Counted from the first letter of the stretch, positions 1-11,247 are shown. The stretch: DNA of 64,000 nt from Neoceratodus forsteri (GCA_016271365.2 CM028132.1:1183443001-1183507000); one strand, 5' to 3'. Notes: a model not told the origin generated them from the sequence alone. Program-made: numbers and translations.

Positions 1-149
1 GTAACTCCCCACCCTTCAACTTAGCAGTGCTTATAACTCACCACCCTTGTATTCACTATTGCTTGTAACTTATCTCCCTTCTCTTAAGCAATGCTTGCAG
101 TTGCAACTCGGCACCCTTCAACTCAGCAGTGCTGATAACTCACCAACCT
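1..149. repeat. 32-bp minisatellite, first segment
   Basis: Units of the type GTAACTCACCACCCTT plus a variable half ending in AGCAGTGCTT start near 1, 33, 65 and then about 100 and 133, giving a 32-bp period with one longer unit. The same unit reappears at 985-1084, 3085-3250 and 9258-9318. The array stops where a CR1 fragment begins. It has no coding potential; open frames across it are a by-product of the repeat. Confidence 0.85.
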
Positions 150-984
150 TCATAGAATTTGTTAGCAGAAAAGGACCGCTTGGTCCATCCATTCTGCCCA
201 GATACTTCCTGCCTAGTCAGTCTCCGCAGACCATAACTGGTCTCTGTGACCCTCTCTCTCTCCTCCCTGCATATTTACTAATATCCCCCTGTATCCATCC
301 CATGGAAGCTTGGAAGCCACCAGCTGTTTTCACCTTCATAACTTCCACTGGCAGTCTGTTCCAGGTGTCCGTGATAGTACTTGTCCACATCCTCCCCCCC
401 ATCTTATGCCCGCTGGTCCTGGTGCTCCCTCTCCTGCACCCGTTTCACCCTGTGAGGTACTTGAAGGTCTCTATCATGTCCCCTCTCACTCTTCTGTCTT
501 CTAGTGTGTACATGTTGAGATCCCTCAAGTCTCTTTTCATAGGGCTTTTGATGCAACCCCTACACCATGTTAGCTTCCTTCCGTGGACTACTTCCACCCT
601 GTCTATATCCTTTCTGATGTATAGCCTCCAGAACTGGACACAGTACTCCTAGTGGGGTCTTAACAAGTGAGCGATACAGTTGCAACACCATCTCCCTCCT
701 CCTGCTGGAGATACCTCTCCCTATGTATCCACTGGCCCTACCCACTGCTTTGTCACACTGCTCTGACACTTTAAGGTAATCAGATATGATAACCACAGTG
801 TCCCTTTCCTGCTTAGTGACTGTCAGTACCTTCTCCCAATCCTGTATTTAGCGCATGGGTTCCTAGGCCTTAGGTGCACAATTTTGCATGTTTTGGCATC
901 GAACCCCAACTGCCATGCTCTTGACCACTCCTCGAGTTTCCCAAGGCCCCTATGAATTCCCTCCACCCTTTCTGAGAGTCCACT
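150..984 (-). mobile_element. CR1 LINE 3' fragment, antisense
   Basis: Read on the minus strand, this is the C-terminal ORF2 region and 3' UTR of a CR1-type LINE. It matches, in order, the ends of the sense copies at 20.8-21.7 kb and 54.5-55.4 kb: the block after the reverse transcriptase, the GCIGRG-like core, the stretch near 'LEYxVQFW', and the tail that reads as a 'gggccaagcggtcc'-like motif. Stops and frameshifts are present. It interrupts the 32-bp minisatellite, which resumes at 985. CR1 elements usually lack long target duplications, and none is obvious here. Confidence 0.85.
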
Positions 985-1084
985 CAGTACCCAACAGTGC
1001 TTGTAACTCACCAACCTTCTGCTCAACAGTGCTTGTAATTCACCACCGCTAGCAACTTACCTCCATTGTCTTCAGCAATGCTTG
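985..1084. repeat. 32-bp minisatellite, second segment
   Basis: About three units of the same 32-bp repeat seen at the left edge of the window. The last four bases (CTTG, 1081-1084) are repeated at 3081-3084 and act as the likely target duplication of the LTR-like element between them. Confidence 0.85.
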
Positions 1085-3080
1085 TGTAACCCCCCCACAA
1101 ATGGGGGCTCCCAAAAAGTCTTCCTTGAGCTTTCCTAAATGCTCACTGCCAGGCTGGTGTCCTGCATTTTAGCAGTTTAAACATTATTGCCAGAGAGTGC
1201 CTGTATGGCCCCTGTGTACTGTCTGTTTAAGAGCTGCCTAGATTGCAGTTATAATTAATCTGGAAGGGGGGGCTGAGTGTTTCTATGCTCGAGTCCCATC
1301 CGGGCTGTCAGATAATTGCTCCATTCTGCCATCGCTATTAGCACAGAGGGAGCTCTGTTAGAAGATGTACTTGTTTGCTGATCATTTATTAGAGTAGTAA
1401 TAATACTCTAGTTTGTTCTAACCTGCCTTCTTTGCAGCATGGACAGTTTCATTTCTCACCACCATCTTGGTCCTGGACTGCTAAATTGGACCAATCAGTG
1501 CCTTTGGGGACTGTAAAATGGAGCCTGTCCCCAGGGGCTTTGTGAGAGCAAAATTCTGTAGGAATTGTAGTTTTGGGCTTTTGGTGCGTAAATGAACCTG
1601 GAGGGGGAGCCCTTGTTGTGACTGACAGACAGATCAACCAACCGAACCTTTTGGATTCTGGGGAAAGTCCCAGACTGCTTGCAGTTTCAGTCAGATCTGA
1701 GTTGGGAAGTGAAGGGGTAACAGCTTGAGATAGTCGAGCAGCAATCCTGTGAGGATTCACGCAGGAGAACTGTGAAAGGGCTGAGTTTTGGCCTGCCTAT
1801 CTGCCTGCTGTCCCTGAGAGGGAAAATAGAGTTGATTTGGACTGAATCCGAGTTGTGAGAACGATTTAAGCCACTGGATTGTGACTAGGCTTTAACTTGA
1901 AGAAGAATGAAGATTTGCTGAATGTGATCGGCCTGTCAGGATTTCTAGCCACCTCTGAACTCCCGGTTGGTGAAGAGACTATAATTGCGACCGGATAGCA
2001 ATCTGCCTGGTACAGTAGAATTCCTTACATGTAAATGTGCTGTGTGCTGTTAGTGGGTCGTGATTTTGATTCCCCACTGTGTTTTGAACTGTATTCTGCT
2101 TGCTGGAAGCTGCATCCAGCCCAACGGACTGAATCCAAATTCATCTCCATTTGGCCTGGGGCTTGCCACACTGGCCCAGCCAGACTACCTGCTACACAGA
2201 GAAGGTAATCCACAAGAGACCTGCCTGGGGATCAGCCCCCTGCTCAGTGCCTTGAACAGGAACGACACCTCAGTGTTTTGTGTGGGCCCTACTTCTCCTG
2301 GCACTCCAGATAAACAACCTGCAGTCTCAATTTTGTCCTGTATTGGGTATTGTGATTAAACTTCAGGGTAGCTCCCTGCAACAACAGCTAAATCTAAAGT
2401 GTTGTCATCTGATTGTCTTGTTGCCTTTTCCTTCACAAACTGAGCCATCCAGCTCCGGATTACAAATAGTATGTGTTGTGCATGTTGCTTTCTTCCATCA
2501 CAGGGCCCCAACCAGCTGCGATGCTGGCCTACCCCAGGCAACGTTCTTGGCTAGCCCACCATCTACCCAGAGTGCGTGACTGTATAGGGACTCTGAAGTG
2601 CATGCATAACTGTCTGATTGATATAGCCTTTAAGCAAATCAACCTGATTACACTCCTCCCTTGTTCAAGTCCCCTGAATAAATCAAATCTAACTCTTTTT
2701 GCAATAACCTGACTGTGGTTCAAGTCTGTGCCAAAAGTACTGTACTGTTGCTATTTGCTGTGCATAACCTTGTTTTACAGGGGGCTTCCAGGGTCAAGCA
2801 AGAGGAACCAGCCCTGGTGGTAAATGCAAACAGTGTGGGTAATTGCCTGGTGAATAAGCATCATTGTGAAAGTGATTATTGTGTATTGTTCAGGCCACTA
2901 GAAGGGAAAGAGGGGGTTACAGTGACCCAGAGGGCTGTGCCCAGGTTAGCTTGACCACTAACAACCCTGACCTCCGGGTGGAGGCACCCGTTTCAGTACC
3001 CAGGCCCCTTAACCTGCTACTAGCAAAGCAGGCAGGGGTAGTAGCTGTTGGGATATGGATAGCGCCACCTAGGGGTTACA
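1085..3080 (+). mobile_element. Probable solo LTR, 1,996 bp
   Basis: The segment starts TGTAACCCCC and ends GGGGTTACA, so it has TG...CA ends with short inverted termini. It is flanked by a 4-bp direct repeat, CTTG, and sits inside the 32-bp minisatellite. A possible polyadenylation signal AATAAA lies at 2677-2682 and sets the proposed orientation. No gag, protease, polymerase or envelope frame is present; short ORFs at 2025-2720 resemble nothing I know. The simplest reading is a solo LTR left by recombination of an LTR retrotransposon (Ty3-like or retrovirus-like). The family cannot be named. Confidence 0.6.
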
Positions 3081-3252
3081 CTTGCAGGTGTAATTCACCA
3101 TCCTTTAACTCAACAGTGATGTAACTCACCACCCTTTTGGTCAGCAATGCATGCAACTCACCACCATTGTACACAGTGCTTGTAACTCACAGCCTTATAC
3201 TCAGCATTGTTTCTGAAGTAACACCCTTCCATTCAACGATGTTTGTCACTAT
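3081..3252. repeat. 32-bp minisatellite, third segment
   Basis: About five diverged units resume directly after the LTR-like element, with the recognisable GTAACTCACCACCCTT half and a variable CAGCAATGC half. The array ends where a LINE 3' UTR-like segment begins. Confidence 0.75.
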
Positions 3253-3800
3253 CTTTTTCTCAGTGCACATCCCTTTAAAGAGCACGTTATCTTCTAAAAG
3301 TCCCACCCCATCCATAGTAGTGTCCCAATTATATACCCCTCCTCCGTCATTATCATAATAAACAAATACATGACAGCCATTGTCACTTTCTGTGGTTTTA
3401 GCTCAAATTTTTCCCCAGTCGTCTGTAATATATCCCTCCTCTTCTTTACCTCCCTAACCTGCTACCCCATACATGGCCTCTTTCCCCTATATGTGTAGTT
3501 GCTGGCTGCCCCACTCAGAAGATCTCTGCTTATAACCCCTGTATGCCTATGGTTGATTGTACATCTGCTGACTTCTTCAATTGTAAATTAATGCTTTTTT
3601 TAATTTTTTTATTTATTTCAACCTTGTACTGTACTGTATACACTGTATATACTTTTTCTTCCTTGTATATTATTGCTTTTTGTATACCTGCTTCTCTACT
3701 GTACTTTGATGTATTCATGACCAGGTCCACCTTGCAAATGAGCCTTGCTTAATGGTGCCCACCTGGATAAAGATTTTGATTGATTGATTGACTGATTAAA
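3253..3800 (+). mobile_element. LINE 3' end with (TGAT)n tail
   Basis: The right end reads CACCTGGATAAAGATTTTGA followed by repeats of TGAT, a typical short-repeat LINE terminus. The same terminus, starting CCTGGATAAATAAAG, was inserted as a 45-bp piece at 45,953-45,997. Upstream there is only T-rich non-coding sequence, so this is probably a 5'-truncated copy consisting of 3' UTR. No coding frame is recognisable and the left boundary is approximate. Confidence 0.5.
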
Positions 3801-4274
3801 ATAAAATGTTTAGGACAGTCATGTGTACAACAACCGCTAACGTTTTCTACTGTAGGTGTTTAGCTTCATCCCATTATCAATCTAAAAGACAGTTTTATGA
3901 ATGGTTATGCCACTGCCTGCCTTAAAAACAGCTGGCTGTCCCCTATTGACTTCCAACTTGCTATGTTTGTGGCATCACTGGCTGTTGTCATGGTGGTTGC
4001 TGTGATGTCATAACAAGCAAACTACAAAGTCAGAAATCCCTAAAGAAAGGCTTGTATGGATGTTATACAGATAAGCAGATAAACACATACTGTAAAACCT
4101 GTTAATAAGCAGTAAAATCTGAAAAAGATGTACTCCAGTGAATTTTAATAACTGAATACAGTATGTTCAATCTGCTATTTAACTCAGCCATATTTCATAC
4201 CCCAGGAATCCCTCACTATGCTTAGACAAGTGAAAATCAGCCTGCTGGTTTGAGCTGCCACGGAGAGTAGGACA
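3801..4274. other. Unassigned stretch
   Basis: AT-rich DNA with no recognisable ORF, repeat or RNA gene. Confidence 0.4.
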
Positions 4275-4277
4275 AAG

Positions 4278-4863
4278 GATGTCCCATTGACCACAGGACT
4301 GTTTGCGGCAACGGAGACCGATGGGATCAGGGGTCCCCCCCCACTGCTCTGCCCAGGGAGAGAGAAGCTGGAAACCGCGGGGTTGAGGCGCCGACAGCTT
4401 AATCTGTTCGTCGGACCTCCCCCATTGTAAAATTGGAAGCAGACTGCGGATTTCAAAGTTTAAGCAAGACGAACCTGCCACAGTGAAACGATCACTGAAA
4501 CGACACTGCGAGACCTTCCCTTCAAAGCCCCTTTGCTCCTGTGATCGCCTTTGTCCTGTTTCCAGGGGTCCCAGGTCCCACTTGGTGCCTTTTTTTCTGC
4601 TGGATAATCGTAAGAGACGCTAGAGCCATTGGCAGAAGGGAGTGATGTGGACTGCAGCCAGCTGAAATAGGCTGCTTCCCCCCTCTCAGCACATCCCATT
4701 GACCACAGGACTGTTTTGGCGGGACGGAGACCGACGGGATTAGCCCCCCCAACTGCTGTGCCCAGGGAGAGAAGCTGAAATCAAGGTTGAGGCGCCACAG
4801 CTTAATCTGTTTCATGGACCTCCCAGTTGTAAATTTGGAAGCAGACTACGGATTTCAAAGTTT
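4278..4863 (+). repeat. Direct duplication, about 405-bp period
   Basis: Two similar blocks of about 175-190 bp (roughly 4278-4462 and 4690-4863) both run from CCCATTGACCACAGGACTGT to GGATTTCAAAGTTT, separated by about 220 bp of different sequence. They sit just upstream of the Rex1/CR1-like LINE. They may be two monomers of its 5' promoter region or an unrelated local duplication. Confidence 0.7.
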
Positions 4864-5512
4864 CCTTCAGCCGCCCCATTCCTGTTGGTGATTATGTAGG
4901 GGGTAGCACCGCCTGTTGTGAGCTCCACACCAATAGGAAGTGCAGGAGGAGGAGCATCGCCCTGGGCTAATTTACCTCAGCCTGTATCAATTACAGGCAA
5001 GCCCAACAGAACGGGGGACCTACTGTATAACTCCGGCTACCTGTTGTAGAACGTTAATGATCTAAAATGAACATCAAAGGACTACTTGGTTTTAATGCTG
5101 AATTTATACTAAACTATAGTACCCTATAGTGTGCTAAAACTGAAACGCGCTCATAATGTTACCAGCTAACCCTACCCTATTATGCAATAACTAGTCAATA
5201 GCACTGCCACTGGGTTAAGTCTAGCTGCTTTTTTCTTTTCTTTTTTTTTTTTATCTCTATCTGAACTGTTGCTACACTAGCTCTGTCTTATTGGTGATAG
5301 TAACCCATATAACCAAGAATCCTATTGCTTACTGAACTTAAGGGTTAGAAAATTAGCCAAGTAAAAGTTGTATAGACACAACCCTAAGAAGCACAATACT
5401 GCTGAGCGTCCCGGTACCCTTCGGCACCCAGCCTGTTCCCACTAAATCACCCTTGTTCTGTTACTACTAGGCCAAGCTCTTGCAGCCTAACAATGCCACA
5501 TAAGGTTGAAAA

Positions 5513-6810
5513 ATGCCAGTCAACAGGCCACTGAATGCTTGTACCTTGGGCCAGCTCAGGTCAAATAAGGGTCTCCTCCTCGCTGCCCTGCACATCGCCA
5601 CAATACTCTGGGTGGATTGGCTAGCTGGTAGACAAGCTTCCGCTATGCAGCCTCCAAACGGACCAGCACCACACCAGGCCTGGCACTCTCATAGCCCACC
5701 CCTGGCTGACAACCTGGCCCTCCTAATAGCCGCCAAACTCAGTAGGAGCGGGATTTGCTACAGGGCTATCCTTTTGCTGACATACAAACCTAAAAAAACT
5801 AGGTTCCCTTCCCTGACCTATATTCTCCGCCTCCTGCTAAGGACCTTGCTACTGCGGGCAGGGGACATTCAACCTAACCCTGGCCCATGTGTCAATAATA
5901 CCTCTATCTCGACCCCGCAGGACCTAACCTGGACTGCAGCAAGGGGCTTGAGGCTCGCACACATGAACATTTGTAGTCTTAGGCCTAAAACTCACGAAGT
6001 ACAAGCATGGCTAGGTTAAAACCATCGATCCAAGATCACGAATTTGCCGCCCTGGGGTATGTCTGTTACCGGAAGGATAGAACCCAGAAAAAAGGGGGTG
6101 GAGTTCTCATATACGTGAAGGCTACCCTGATCTCTGCTCATATTAACCTTAACATAACAATGCCCCCCGAAATTGAAACTATCTTTGTACGCATCACACT
6201 TGGCGGTGCTAAACACCTTAACATAGGGTGTGTATATAGTCCACCAAAGGGGGCCCTCCAATCCCTCGAGTCCCTCACAAAAAAACTAACAGTTGAGTTC
6301 GCTTCTGAGCTCATCATCCTCGGTGACTTCAACCTGAACTGGGCCAAAGAGGCCAGGTCCTCAATAATAGGCATGCTTCAGGAGGCTAACCTCTCCCAGA
6401 TAATCACCCTACCCACAAGGTTAAACTATAAAACGGGCAGCCACTCGATCATAGACTGGGTACTGGTGTCTAATTCAAAAAATGTTCAGCTGGCTGGCAC
6501 CATGGTGGATGCCCTCAGCGACCACTCGCCCACCTTCTGTGTTTGGAGGAACAGGATGGTAAAGGTCCCTCCCAGAATACTCACTTCCAGGGACTACTCA
6601 AAGTTCTCCCCGGAGCACTATAATACTCTCCTGGGCAACCTGGACTGGAGCCCTATTAGAAGTCTCCCTACCTTGGATGGGGCAGTTGACTTCTTAAATA
6701 GGTCAATCGCATGGGCCGTGGATCTCCTGGCTCCATATAAAACCTACCGGGTAAAGGGCCACTGCTATAAGTGGATTACCCCTCCCTTAAAGGCCTTGAT
6801 GATCAGCTGA
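5513..6810 (+). pseudogene. LINE ORF2 N-terminus and AP endonuclease (broken)
   Basis: The first frame (5513-6019, 168 codons) carries a hydrophobic LLLRTLLLR run, a 2A-like GDIQPNPGP motif at residues 117-125, and the endonuclease start 'LRLAHMNICSLRPK'. The second frame (6007-6810) continues with 'KKGGGVLIYVK', 'IILGDFNLNW', 'HSIIDWVLVS' and 'LSDHSPTF', the usual order of an AP-type endonuclease. In the family this domain nicks target DNA to prime reverse transcription. Between 'EVQAWL' and 'LKPSIQ' the piece with the conserved SETW motif, which carries the metal-binding glutamate, is missing, and the frame shifts there. The ATG at 5513 is the first in the frame; the true start may lie elsewhere. 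Confidence 0.8.
5855..5887 (+). other. 2A-like translational recoding motif
   Basis: The codons read RAGDIQPNPGP, with the final NPGP at 5876-5887. Canonical 2A peptides end D-V/I-E-x-N-P-G-P; here the glutamate is glutamine. It follows a leucine-rich hydrophobic stretch and precedes the endonuclease by about 25 residues, the position known for 2A peptides in several APE-type non-LTR retrotransposons. In an intact element it would release the N-terminal peptide from ORF2 by ribosome skipping. Activity with Q in place of E is uncertain. Confidence 0.7.
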
Positions 6811-7179
6811 GACAAAGCTTGGAAAAAGTCCAAGGACACAGCTCTTCAAGCAGACCAGGTTCTCTACAGGACCCTCCGAAACCAATGTAAACAGGCCACC
6901 AAACTAGCGAAAAAGGAGTATTTCAACCACCTCCAAAAAGCCAACCTCGGCAACCCTAGGACTTTCTGGTCCCACATCAATGAACTGACGAAGGGGAAAA
7001 AAAAGTTTACCTTGGGCCCCATCACAGCCAATGGAAAGGCACTACATGATACGGCACAAACCGCTGAGACCCTTAATACGTACTTCACTAACCCTGATAA
7101 ACATTAGGCAGGGTCATCGGTACCTAAAATCCTGCTCACTCCGCCGGTTCCTCAATCTCCTGACCGCCCACCCTTTCAC

Positions 7180-8794
7180 TTGAGGCTGGCTAAGGTAAAA
7201 GAGGTCCTGGCCATCCTAAAAACCCTGAAAACGACAGGTTCAGGAGGCCCGGATGGACTCAAAGCTAGATTTCTAAAAGACGGTGCCACGGCGCTCGCGC
7301 AGCCACTCACCTGGCTGATCAATAGGTCCTTACTTGAGGGACATGTCCCGGAGCTGTGGAAACAGGCGAATGTGGTCCCGATCCATAAGGGGGGGCCTGC
7401 AGAACCAATTGAAAACTATAGGCCAATCTCCCTGCTCTGCACCCTGGCAAAAATACAGGAGAAAATCGTATATGCCCAGCTTAAGGAGTACCTGGAAGCC
7501 CACATGCTGCTGTCCCCATCGCAACATGGCTTTAGAGCCAATCATGGGACAGACACTGCCCTAACCAAATTCTCTTCGGATGTACTCAAAGACCTAGATG
7601 CTGGATCCAACACAGGGGCGTTTTTTATAGACCTCTCCAAGGCCTTCGACCGGGTGGATCACAGACTACTCCTCCAAAAACTCCTCCATATAGGCCTAGA
7701 TGCCTACGCCCTCAAATGGATAGAAAGCTACCTTACGGGTCGCACTCAGAGAGTCAGGTGGCAGGACAAACTCTCCAAACCTCAGTCCCTAATGGATGGA
7801 GTACCCCAAGGGTCCATTCTCGGGCCTCTTATGTTCTCGTTCGTAAATGAACTGCACAATCACTGTGGAAGCAGCAATATAATCCAATATGCGGATGATG
7901 CTGTTATTTACATCGCCCTCTTACAACCTGGATGACCTATGCATTTCTCCAAAAGGACATTCACATCATGGAGAGGTGGCTCATCAATAACAAAATGGTC
8001 CTTAACACCAATAAAACCAAAGTTATGCTGTTCGGACCAAGAGCCCTAGGACAAGATAGATCGCACTTCTCCAGCTCATCTCTGGAGGGCAACAAGCTAG
8101 AGTTGTTCCTCTACAAAATACTTCGGCCTCACCCTTGACCAGGGTCTCACGTTCAAACAACACGTGGACCAAGTCACTAAGGTAATCCATTCCAAACTCG
8201 GATTACTATATCGGGCTTAAGGAACTGTTAACCCTTGAAGCTAGGACTGCTATAGCAGCGAGTGTCCTACTTCCAACACTAATATTTGCTGCCCCGGTCA
8301 TCCAGAGTATCTCAAAGCTGGAGTATGGTAAACTACAGGTTCTATACAACAAGGTGACCCACTTTGCCACCTTATCCCACTCTAGGAGCCACCACTGTGA
8401 GGCGTTAGCAAAGCTTAACTGGCCATCCTTCGAAGCACGCCTCAGCTACACCGTGCTCTGCCTGGCGAAAAAGATAATCAGCCCCTCGCCTCCCCCTAGC
8501 CTCGGGGGACTCCTCACAGTAAAAAGAAACCAGCGCAGCCTTAGGTCCTCGGGCCAAACGTTACTAGAGGTTCCCAAGGCTAGGACTAAGGCAGGCCAGA
8601 AATCTTTCTCGTATGCTGCCCCTTCCTTATGGAACAACCTCCCGTTGGAGGTGCGAGAAACCCCATCGGTGCCGTGCTTCTGCACCAGACTCAAAACCCA
8701 TCTCCTATCAAAAAAGCGTATGCCAGTGCCACTACACCTGACACTACCTAAACGACCACAACTAACTAAAATTTCTATCCCCCTAACAATGTAG
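7180..8794 (+). pseudogene. LINE ORF2 reverse transcriptase and C-terminus (broken)
   Basis: Frame 7180-7935 (251 codons) holds the reverse-transcriptase blocks in order: 'GPDGLKARFL', 'VVPIHKGG', 'NYRPISLL', 'QHGFRANHGTDTAL', 'FIDLSKAFDRVDH', 'GVPQGSILGPL' and YADD at 7888-7899. The catalytic aspartates are present. Frame 7932-8138 continues with the thumb-like 'NTNKTKVMLFG'. After a frame break, 8354-8794 holds the C-terminal domain, including 'AAPSLWNNLPLEVRE', typical of the CR1/L2/Rex1 group. At least three frame breaks make it non-functional. Confidence 0.85.
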
Positions 8795-9257
8795 CACTAA
8801 CTTTTCTCCTCTCTGAACCATCCTAATGCTCTTGAACTATGTCACCCAAAGAATCCACAGTGCTGTCTCACTAACATGTAGGATAAATGTTTGAATGCAA
8901 TGAACTACAACTTACCAACATGATACATATAACTTATAACTACTGCTATGTGTAAACAGCCGAATACTGTATACCCATGACTTCCTGTATATGTAAATGT
9001 ACAAAAGTTCATAATGTCTGTACTGTTATTCCCGGGTCGCCCCTGAAAAAGGGACCTTCGGGGCCCAGTGGGCCTACCTGGTCATCAAAATTCAATAAAT
9101 AAATATAATAAATAATTAGAGAATCTTAGAATGAAATTCAAATCTGTGCTGTGTGGTCACACTCCACTCTGCCCTCTAACATCATATTTATTTCTCTACT
9201 TGAGGAAGAAGTGGCCCTGAAGAGCTCTCCTGTCACTTAACAGTTGAACTGTAAAAC

Positions 9258-9318
9258 ATACCCCTTTGTAGTCAACAGTGCTTGTAACTGACCACCCTTT
9301 TGCTCAGCAGTACTGGTG
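9258..9318. repeat. 32-bp minisatellite, fourth segment
   Basis: About two units (AACAGTGCTTGTAACTGACC and CCCTTTTGCTCAGCAGTAC) of the array that starts the window. If these belong to the same original array, everything from 3253 to 9257 was inserted into it. Confidence 0.65.
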
Positions 9319-11027
9319 GTGTGGTTGATCTGTTGTTGCTATAGGAGTAGGTGATCTCTCCTGTGCCAGAGCCCTGTTTCATGCCTGAATGCTAACACAG
9401 GCTGGCACCAGAAGAATCAGGGTTTCTCAGAAGATGCTTTCCTCCTGCGCTAAGGGTAGGTAGCGACTCCCAGTGCGCTACTTACTAACAACTGGGTGAC
9501 CATGCAGCCAAGAGTCCTGCAGGGGAAGGGTGGCTGCATGTACAGTGCGTCAGTTTACTGGTTCATGGATGATCCAGTTCCTCACTGTGGGAGGGGATCT
9601 GAACAGAAAACTGGTGCTGTCTTCTAACCTGTGACACCACTTCTGCTAACTGACTTGCCCATTTAGGGCTGGTGTTGGTCTCCAGATCCTCCTCCCAAGG
9701 TGATCCTGACCTTGTCACTGACGGACGTGGCCTTACTGCTGATGGATTGGCCCCTTAGATGGTGGGGGTACCAGCGTGCTACTCTCACAGTGAACTCTGT
9801 TGTGGGGAAAAGAGGCCAGAACTTATGCATCCATACATCCTTTTTTGGGGCACACCGTGGAACACTAGCAGTTTGTGGCACTGGTGGGCAGGTTGAGTGG
9901 TAATGGGAATGATCCTGCCAGCATGGCAGGTGACAGTGTCACACTGATGGATCTCAGGAACAGAACAGTGAAAAAGGGAGGCTGGGACAGGAAGAAGGCT
10001 ACCATCCACTGTGTGAGCCTTATCCCTGTAACTTGATATGGCCTCTCACCCAATACTCTGCAGGGATGCTCCACCACTGGAGGTGATCTGTGGTGCCTAT
10101 GGGGGAGGGCAGTCTGGAAGATGGTGTGGCAGGCAGGCCTGATTGGGGATTACTGCCTCAGATGCAGAAATAACTTAATAAACAAATAATAGTAATGACT
10201 TCAAATCCAAATAAATTCTAACACTTCTTCATCCTAGGCCTACTCCTCTTGCTGCTGAACCCAATAATGATTGACACAAAAATCTTCATTTGAGATTGGT
10301 CCAGTGGCAGGAGAGAATGGCGTGCGATAGGACACACTTTGACTTTATGTGGAATGCAGATCCAAGGTAATTATTTTACAGCTAAACATGCTGTTTTCTT
10401 TCATCTAAACATGAAAATTACATTCTGATTTAACTTACAAAGGCCTGCGTGCAAAGGGCAACAGAGCCTGCCGGAAGTTCCTTTTAGCTAACGTACATTT
10501 CTGTTTTAGGCATTTAGTAACCTCTTAGGTAGCCTGCCAAATGGGCAGTTCGCAGGAGGGAAGAGCAATGCATATCATCCGAAAAGGATGCTGGGGTAGA
10601 AGAAATATCCAAATTGTTTGGTTTTGGAGCATCTCTCCAAACCACACAGTACTTTAAAGCTGCAATCCCAGTGCAAAGCATCATGGGTATGCAACTCCTG
10701 CTGTAATCATATCCACAGTCCCAAGGACATAAGGTTACCACCTGTCCTGATTTTTGCAGGACAGTCCTGATTTGGGCAGCTGTGTCCTTCAAAGAAAAAC
10801 ATGAAAAATGCTCCATGTCCTGATATTGTAGTAGAAAAAATATTTTCCAACTTCCCCTCTAAATGTTGCGGAAAACTATAATACCTTGAAGTGATAAGAA
10901 ACTATAGAAGCAACTAAAAAACTACACCTGAGCTTAATTCTGATTATTTGCAGAAAATCCACAGAAGCTGCTGCGAGCAAGAAATGGGCCAGTGCTCTAT
11001 GAAGGGTAGTTACCCCAAATTCAGCAA
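9319..11027. other. Unassigned stretch
   Basis: About 1.7 kb with short, unrelated frames on both strands. A small palindrome CCTGTCCTGATTTTTGCAGG lies near 10,742. I recognise no gene, element or RNA. Confidence 0.4.
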
Positions 11028-11247
11028 CATACACCCACAGAGCACTTGGCGGCAAAACGTTTAACTGCTAAATTCTTAAGTTTATTGGGATCACAGTCCC
11101 AAACCCTAGAACTTCAGCGACTGCCTTTGTCAGACACCCCCTGAACAAGGCATTCGTCGAAGCGCTGGGGTTTGGGACTGTGAGCACAATAAACGTAAAC
11201 ATTTAGCAGTTAAACTTTTTGCCTCCGAGTGCTCTGTGTGTGGATGC
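11028..11247. mobile_element. Foldback element, about 75-bp arms
   Basis: The left arm (about 11,028-11,106) and right arm (about 11,167-11,247) are inverted copies. CACAGAGCACTTGGCGGCAA on the left pairs with TTGCCTCCGAGTGCTCTGTG on the right, continuing through TTTAACTGCTAAA and ACAGTCCCAAACCC. The roughly 60-bp loop contains GTCGAAGCGCTGGGG. This is the shape of a short MITE-like foldback element. Target duplication is not evident and the superfamily is not assignable. Confidence 0.75.

Larger units (their letters stand above)
4864..9117 (+). mobile_element. Rex1/CR1-like LINE, near full length
   Basis: This APE-type non-LTR retrotransposon runs from a non-coding leader (4864-5512) through a 2A-bearing N-terminus, an endonuclease, a reverse transcriptase with an intact YADD box and a C-terminal domain. 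It ends in a short 3' UTR with a CCTGAAAAAGGGACCTTCGG hairpin-like motif and an (AATA)n tail at 9093-9117. The order and the tail match the CR1/Rex1 side of the LINE tree. Frameshifts at about 6010, 7100, 7935 and 8140-8350 and an endonuclease deletion show it is dead. The 5' boundary is a guess. Confidence 0.8.

Noticed and set aside
47..652. 201-codon plus-strand ORF
   Set aside because: It spans minisatellite and the antisense strand of a CR1 3' fragment; the real information is on the minus strand.
2025..2954. Several overlapping short ORFs as small genes or viral genes
   Set aside because: They lie inside the probable LTR, show no known motif, and overlap on both strands, as chance frames do.
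1..9318. CRISPR-like array (short repeats with variable halves)
   Set aside because: The 32-bp units are directly tandem with diverged halves, not identical repeats with unique spacers, and the context is eukaryotic transposons.
10742..10770. Terminator-like hairpin CCTGTCCTG...CAGGACAG
   Set aside because: A small palindrome in a eukaryotic, gene-free context; no transcript is supported.
9319..11027. Possible host gene in the unassigned 1.7 kb
   Set aside because: Longest frames are about 100 codons, overlap on both strands and carry no recognisable motif; no consistent splice-site series was seen.
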